NCBI GenBank assembly: GCA_963696325.1 | Contig: CAVOJV010000039.1 | Span: 1-64,000 of the forward strand | DNA length: 64,000 bases | From: CAVOJV01 sp963696325 | GTDB lineage: Bacteria > Pseudomonadota > Gammaproteobacteria > Competibacterales > Competibacteraceae | Reading direction: 5' to 3' | Shown here: positions 59,104 to 64,000 of the stretch, piece by piece | Numbering within the stretch: the stretch's first letter is position 1 | Layout: each line of letters opens with the position of its first letter | Notes under the pieces: generated by a model | Told to the model about the DNA's origin: nothing | Seen by the model: only the letters and a program-made list of their open reading frames with translations | Databases searched by the model: none | Translations under genes and position numbers: made by a program

Positions 59104-60538
59104 ATGACTACCCAGAATACCCCAGACAGGCTGCAAGACAGTTTGCTTCAGGTTACCCATCTGTTGGAGAAGCATCGCCTGGTAGAAACGATGCTGCACA
59201 ACCAGGCCAACCCCAAGCAGGAACTGATCGAATCCCTGGTGCACCGCCAGCACCTGGCGGAATTGCAAGCCACGCTCAGGCGCCTGCACCCGGCGGATGT
59301 GGCCTATATCCTGGAAGCCCTACCTCTGGATCAGCGCCTGTTGATCTGGCAGCAGGTACAGGCGCAACGGGGTGGCGAAATTCTCGTCGAGGTGTCGGAC
59401 GCGGTGCGGGAATCCCTGCTTGAGGGACTGAGCCGCAATGAGTTGCTGGCGGTGGTTCAACAGATTGACACGGACGACCTGCCCGATGTGGCAGAGCAGG
59501 TCCCCGCCGATATCCTCCAGGAGGTTTCCCAGTCACTCAATGTCAGGGAACGCCGCTGGCTGCAGTCCTCCCTGGCGTATCCCAGGGACGCGGTAGGGCA
59601 TCTCATGAGCAAAGAGCTGCTGACCATCCGTGAACACAGCAGCCTAGAAAACGTCCTCCAGGAATTGCGCAAGCGGGAGGAATTGCCCGACCACACCGAC
59701 AAGCTTTTTGTCGTCGATACCCGGCATGTGCTCAAGGGGGTACTGTCTCTGCATACTCTGTTGCTGGCCGACCCGCAGGCTCAGGTCGCCGAAATCATGG
59801 CCGCCAATGTCGTTAGCTTTACGCCCGAGGACAAAGCCAGCGACGCGGCCTTGGCTTTCGAACGTTACGATTTGGTGTCAGCGCCGGTCGTGGATACGCG
59901 TGGCCGGCTGGTGGGACGGCTGACCGTGGACGTCGTCATGGATTTTATCCGCCAGGAAGCCGAGGAGGAAGCCCTGCAACGGGCCGGCTTGCGCGGGCGA
60001 AGAGGATCTGTTCGCCTCGGTCTGGGACAGCGCTCGCAACCGTTGGCTTTGGCTATCGATCAATATGGTGACCGCCTTAATCGCCTCGCGGGTCATCGGT
60101 CTGTTCGAAGACACCATCGTCCACATCGTGGCCTTGGCTACCCTGATGCCCATCGTGGCAGGCATTGGTGGAAACACCGGCAACCAGACCACCGCCCTGG
60201 TTATCCGTGGGCTGGCCCTGGGTCAGATTAACCTCGGCAATACTGGACACCTGCTCTTGAAAGAATTGGGAGTCAGTTTATTGAACGGCGCCGTATGGGG
60301 TAGCGTCATGGGGTTATTCGCTTTTCTGCTCTACCAAAGCGTGTCCATGAGTGTAGTGATGGCCACCGCCATGCTGCTCAACCTGACTGTCGCCGCCCTG
60401 GTAGGCATCACTGTGCCCTTGGTACTCTACAAGCTAGGCCGCGATCCAGCCTTGGGTTCCAGCGTGCTACTTACCTTCACCACGGATAGCATGGGATTTC
60501 TGATTTTCTTAGGCTTGGCGACCCTGTTCTTGTTGTGA
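59104..60538 (+). CDS. mgtE: MgtE family magnesium transporter (one frameshift)
   Basis: About 477 residues. N-domain (QELIESLVHRQHLAELQATLRRLHPADVAYIL), two CBS domains (HLMSKELLTIREHSS; IMAANVVSFTPEDKASDAA), then five membrane helices with PIVAGIGGNTGNQTTALVIRGLALG, the MgtE pore signature. Near 59990 one extra base breaks the frame between EEALQRAGL and EEDLFASVWDSARNRWLWL. The start ATG 59104 gives a normal N-terminus; the upstream open frame (from 58573) is a shadow. Divergent from the phasin-like gene. Confidence 0.9.
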
Positions 60539-60584
60539 ATTAGGCAATCATACAAATTACCCTTAAATAAAAGGAACCAACAGC

Positions 60585-61001
60585 ATGCGCATCGCGGTAG
60601 CAAACTCGGCGGTGGAAATAACCAACTGTTTCCCCGTCATGCGGGAGCTGCGCCCGCATCTGACGCCAGCGGAATTCACAGAGCGGGTTCGGCGCCAAAG
60701 CCAGCAAAGTTACCGCCTGGGGTATCTGGAAGATGATGGCATCAAGGCCGTCGCCGGCTTCCGGCTGCTGGAAACGCTCGCCTGGGGAAGGATTTTATAT
60801 GTCGATGACCTGGTCACTGTAGGCAGCGAGCGGGGCAAGGGTTATGGCGCCACTGTGCTGGAATGGCTGCTGGAATACGCCAAAACAAATGCCTGTGGAC
60901 AATTGCATCTGGATTCCGGCGTACAGCGATTTTCCGCGCATCGCTTTTATTTCCGCCAGCGTCTGGAAATCACCAGTTATCACTTCGCCGTCACGCTGTA
61001 A
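60585..61001 (+). CDS. GNAT family N-acetyltransferase
   Basis: 138 residues, single GNAT domain: YVDDLVTVGSERGKGYGATVLEWLLEYA has the acetyl-CoA pyrophosphate loop (RGKGYG), and the C-terminal HLDSGVQRFSAHRFYFR is a common last beta-alpha unit. Start ATG with AAAGGA upstream. Acceptor unknown. Confidence 0.88.
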   Translation: MRIAVANSAVEITNCFPVMRELRPHLTPAEFTERVRRQSQQSYRLGYLEDDGIKAVAGFRLLETLAWGRILYVDDLVTVGSERGKGYGATVLEWLLEYAKTNACGQLHLDSGVQRFSAHRFYFRQRLEITSYHFAVTL

Positions 61002-61083
61002 TGATCAATTGGGGCAACCAGCGGGCGCGATATGCCAATAACAGCCCCGTGGTGAGTCGCCGCGCCCGCGTAAAATCGGTGTC

Positions 61084-61512
61084 TTAAACCTCTGGCGGTA
61101 CGTGTTCAAAATGCGTGATAGCCTCGCGCACCCGCTCGGGAATGGGGGCGGCTTTCTGCATGGCATAATCGAACCAGACCATGACCCCCCTGCACGTGGC
61201 TACCGGTGAATCTTCCCCTTTTCGGTAGATGGCGCAGATGATTTGGAAGCTGCTCCTGCCAAGCCGGTTGGTGCGCGTCGCTACTTCCACCGTGCAGGGA
61301 TAGTGCAACTGCTGGATGAACGAGCATTGGATATCCGCCAGAATGACATTTTCATTGACTTCCAGAGGGGTCTGGGTGACTTCTTCCACGTAAGCTACCC
61401 GACCCGATTCCAAATAGCGCATATACTGCACATTGTTGACATGACCGAAGGCGTCCATGTCGCCCCACCGCACGGGCAGTTCAAGGAAATGGGTGAAATC
61501 GGATCGTTGCAT
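61084..61512 (-). CDS. Acyl-CoA thioesterase (4HBT hotdog fold)
   Basis: About 142 residues of the YbgC-like 4HBT family: LPVRWGDMDAFGHVNNVQYMRYLE contains the active-site Asp in the characteristic RxxDxDxxxHVNNxxY motif. Acts on short or medium acyl-CoA. The frame is open upstream to 61635, but ATG 61512 (GAGGAG site) makes the family N-terminus. Confidence 0.9.
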   Translation of the reverse strand: MQRSDFTHFLELPVRWGDMDAFGHVNNVQYMRYLESGRVAYVEEVTQTPLEVNENVILADIQCSFIQQLHYPCTVEVATRTNRLGRSSFQIICAIYRKGEDSPVATCRGVMVWFDYAMQKAAPIPERVREAITHFEHVPPEV

Positions 61513-61651
61513 GAGAGTAAGGCTCCTCAAAGCCAAGGCAGTTGCCGCACAGGCGACAAGTATAAGCACTGTTTTTGGATACACCACTACTTGATAGACG
61601 GTAAAGGGTCTCGCTAACCTGAGAGTTGCCGCCATGACTGAATATTTTTCG

Positions 61652-62071
61652 ATGCAACAAACCCTGACAGCCGTTGCCTTGTGTGCTGCCGTGTCAGGCT
61701 GCGCGGCCCTGAATTCCGGAGACTACGCCGTTCCTGGACAAGCTCGCCAAGACACTACCCAGAAGAAGCCACGGCAGGATGCCGAAGCTCAGTGCCGCGC
61801 CCTTATCCGTAATGAACCTACGCAAGCCGAACCCTGGTTCTTGTTGGGTAACCTCTACGCGGAAAGTGGACGCCTCGATGAAGCCGAACGCGCCTACCAG
61901 GAAGCGGTAAGAAAAGGCGCCGAGCCCAAGGCGCTGCACAACCTTGGCCTGGTACAAGTACGCCTGGGGATTGCCAACGTAAAGAAAGCTCGCCAACAAC
62001 TACCCGCTAACAGCGCTTTGCACCGGGAAACCCGGCAATACCTCAAGACGTTACTGGAAACAGGGCTTTGA
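61652..62071 (+). CDS. TPR-containing lipoprotein
   Basis: About 139 residues. Lipoprotein signal TLTAVALCAAVSGC, then a basic linker and one or two TPR-like repeats (AEPWFLLGNLYAESGRLDEAERAYQEAV; AEPKALHNLGLVQVRLG). Probably an outer-membrane adaptor. ATG 61634 is an alternative start six codons upstream. No partner suggested by neighbours. Confidence 0.75.
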   Translation: MQQTLTAVALCAAVSGCAALNSGDYAVPGQARQDTTQKKPRQDAEAQCRALIRNEPTQAEPWFLLGNLYAESGRLDEAERAYQEAVRKGAEPKALHNLGLVQVRLGIANVKKARQQLPANSALHRETRQYLKTLLETGL

Positions 62072-62134
62072 GGCAGATGGATAGCGAACGCACCGCGCCG
62101 GTCAGTGATGTTCTCAAAAATTACCCAGTCGCTG

Positions 62135-63376
62135 TCAGCGGCGATGGCTCCCGCGAAAGCTCCGCAAGGCTTCGGCAATAGCCGCCAGGCGCGCCAGGTG
62201 GATGGCCTCCGCCAAGGCTCTATCCTTATGCCCCTGCTGGAGTAGAGCATGCACATCTACCGCGGCGGCAGCGTGTTGAACCGCACGTAGCAGCGTCGCC
62301 TGTGGATAATCATTTTCTTCCAAACCCTCGCGCCCACGGGCATCAGCCTCACAGGCCAGCAGAAATTGCTCGAAGCGTGCAGGCTTGCGAAAGACATCCA
62401 GTGCCCGCAAGATTTTCAACAAGGTAGACGGTCTGAGTTCCAGGGCGCGGTGGCAATGGGTGTGATAGCGGGCCACCAGCGCTCCCAAATCCCGGTACTG
62501 ATTGGGCACCCGCAGGCGCCGACAGAATTCCTGCGCCAACACCGCACTGCGGGCCTCGTGGCCGAGGTGGCGAGGCCATTCGGCGGATGGAGTGGTCCCC
62601 TTACCCAGATCGTGGACCAGTACGGCGAAGCGCACTACGGTATCCGCTCCCAGCCGCACGGCCTGCTCCAGGCACATCAGGATATGCATACCGGTGTCGA
62701 TCTCCGGATGATATTGCACCGGTTGCGGCACCCCGAATAGTCGGTCGAGTTCCGGGAAAATTCTTGCCAGTGCCCCGCAGTCCCGCAACACCTTGACAAA
62801 CTGAGCAGGGCTGGGCTCGCCCAGGGCGCGCAGCGTTTCCATCCATACCCGCTCCGGAACCAAGGCATCTACCTCACCGTTGGCCACCATGGTGCTCATC
62901 AGTTCCCGTGTCTCCGGCGCCACCTGAAACCCCAGGGAGGCATAGCGGGCCATAAAACGAGCGACACGCAGGATGCGCACCGGGTCCTCAGCAAAGGCTG
63001 GGGACACATGGCGCAGCCAGCGACCTTCCAGGTCGCGCAGGCCATGAAAGGGATCAATCAGGTGACCTTCGGTGGCGCGGGCCATGGCATTGATGGTGAG
63101 GTCACGCCGACGCAGATCTTCCACCAAGGTAACCGCGGGCGCGGCATGAAAGTGGAAGCCGTGGTAGCCGGGAGCGGTCTTGCGCTCGGTGCGGGCCAAC
63201 GCGTATTCATCGTGGGTCTCGGGGTGCAGAAATACTGGAAAGTCCTTGCCTACGGGCTTGAACCCCCGGACCAGCAGATCCTCTGGAATGGCTCCCACCA
63301 CTACCCAGTCGCGCTCCTTGACCGGCAGGCCGAGCAAGGCGTCGCGTACCGCACCACCCACCAGATATATATCCAT
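62135..63376 (-). CDS. cca: Multifunctional CCA protein (tRNA nucleotidyltransferase)
   Basis: Adds or repairs CCA at tRNA 3' ends without template, 413 residues. N-terminal nucleotidyltransferase: YLVGGAVRDALLGLPVKERDWVVVG with catalytic acids in RDW and, further, RRDLTINAMA. C-terminal HD domain (VRFAVLVHDLGKGTTP) marks the bacterial multifunctional type with phosphatase/phosphodiesterase activity. Intact, start ATG 63376. Confidence 0.95.
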   Translation of the reverse strand: MDIYLVGGAVRDALLGLPVKERDWVVVGAIPEDLLVRGFKPVGKDFPVFLHPETHDEYALARTERKTAPGYHGFHFHAAPAVTLVEDLRRRDLTINAMARATEGHLIDPFHGLRDLEGRWLRHVSPAFAEDPVRILRVARFMARYASLGFQVAPETRELMSTMVANGEVDALVPERVWMETLRALGEPSPAQFVKVLRDCGALARIFPELDRLFGVPQPVQYHPEIDTGMHILMCLEQAVRLGADTVVRFAVLVHDLGKGTTPSAEWPRHLGHEARSAVLAQEFCRRLRVPNQYRDLGALVARYHTHCHRALELRPSTLLKILRALDVFRKPARFEQFLLACEADARGREGLEENDYPQATLLRAVQHAAAAVDVHALLQQGHKDRALAEAIHLARLAAIAEALRSFRGSHRR

Positions 63377-63480
63377 TGTCGCCCATCCGCCTGGTTCATA
63401 AAGTAGACTGGAAGATTATCAAAATGCACTATTTTACCCGGTATGAAATAGGACGGCATGCTGGTAGGAGATTCTCGCAG

Positions 63481-64000
63481 ATGAACACACTGATTGGCGG
63501 TTTGTCCTCTGTATTGCCCGCCAGTCTGGCGCTGGCGTTGCTGGGCTGCACCGAGCTGGGCTACTACAGCCAGGCCGTGTCCGGTCAATGGCAGTTGCTG
63601 AGCCTGCGCTATCCCCTGGAGGAGGTCATCGCAGATCCTGTTACCCCGCCCGCACTGCGCCAACGCTTGGAAACCGCCCGCGCCTTGCGCGATTTCGCGA
63701 GCACCGAACTGGCCCTCCCCGAAAACGGCAGTTACCGCAGCTATGCGGATTTACAACGGCCGTATGTTGTGAAGAACGTATTCGCCGCCCCGGAATTGTC
63801 TCTCCAACCTCGCCTATGGTGCTTCCCGGTGCTCGGTTGCGTCAGTTACCGAGGTTATTTTGACACCCTTGCGGCCCAGCAGTTGGCTGACGCATTGCGT
63901 GAAGAAGGTGATGATGTGTATTTGGCCAATGTCCCTGCCTATTCAACCCTCGGCTGGTTCGACGATCCTCTGCTTAACACCTTCTTAAACTGGCCAACCG
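63481..64000 (+). CDS. Predicted aminopeptidase-family lipoprotein (3' end beyond window)
   Basis: The first 173 codons are visible. Lipobox LLGC follows a hydrophobic segment (SLALALLGCTELGYYSQAVSGQ). The LGYY.Q...GQ start, FPVLGCVSYRGYFD, and VPAYSTLGWFDDPLLNT match the predicted aminopeptidase family PF10023. The catalytic HExxH expected further downstream lies outside the window, so metal dependence is not shown here. Confidence 0.8.
   Translation, partial: MNTLIGGLSSVLPASLALALLGCTELGYYSQAVSGQWQLLSLRYPLEEVIADPVTPPALRQRLETARALRDFASTELALPENGSYRSYADLQRPYVVKNVFAAPELSLQPRLWCFPVLGCVSYRGYFDTLAAQQLADALREEGDDVYLANVPAYSTLGWFDDPLLNTFLNWPT

Overview
The window is a bacterial chromosome segment, most likely from a gammaproteobacterium of the Chromatiales/Competibacter kind. 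The gene set (cysH, pcm-like/rhodanese/tolC, yfhM-type alpha-2-macroglobulin with pbpC, ypfJ, a split class II ribonucleotide reductase, cca, an elongator tRNA-Met) is typical of such organisms. The genus is inferred from gene content only.

Layout. 1-24.5 kb is core-like: the end of rnd, cysH, a thiamine-precursor ABC transporter (thiZXY), pcm-like/rhodanese/tolC, EcsC, CreA, pbpC, a Kef-type antiporter, CorA, a GGDEF sensor, alpha-2-macroglobulin, and a tight Rieske/ABC exporter/FAD-oxidase operon. 24.5-28.7 kb holds a decayed IS4-type transposase and an AT-rich gtr-like lipid-glycosylation cluster. 28.7-41.8 kb is again core-like: metH, small proteins, ypfJ, a quinone reductase, nrdJb and nrdJa (with an intein and paired NrdR-like boxes), and two lipoproteins, one FlgO-like. 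A tRNA-Met at 41.9 kb marks the start of an accessory island of about 14.6 kb. It opens with a truncated integrase facing the tRNA and continues with a serine hydrolase, a J-domain protein, an IS graveyard (IS6-type with a MITE inserted, IstB and other transposase pieces) and then the most interesting locus. Core genes resume at 56.6 kb (asnS, mgtE, GNAT, thioesterase, TPR lipoprotein, cca, predicted aminopeptidase).

The highlight is 47.2-56.4 kb. A compact operon encodes a trypsin-like protease region, a TIR domain, a MoxR-type AAA+ ATPase and a vWA-like protein ending in a formylglycine-generating-enzyme (C-type-lectin) fold. A second FGE domain follows directly, and a third lies beyond a DUF4143 ATPase. 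The 3' ends of the three FGE domains carry the signature of diversity-generating retroelement (DGR) variable regions: over 38 aligned codons they differ only at first and second codon positions, almost always in NNC-type codons, and never at the third position, whereas the codons upstream have many silent differences. Hairpins with a shared loop and different but paired stems follow the first two. No reverse transcriptase or template repeat is visible here, so these look like remote (trans) DGR targets in a conflict or immune system that diversifies its sensor.

Caution: from about 38 kb to 60 kb nearly every long gene carries one or more single-base indels, including the housekeeping genes asnS and mgtE. 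Either this part of the assembly is poorly polished or there is real decay. Where a frame is broken, the entry gives the reconstruction used.
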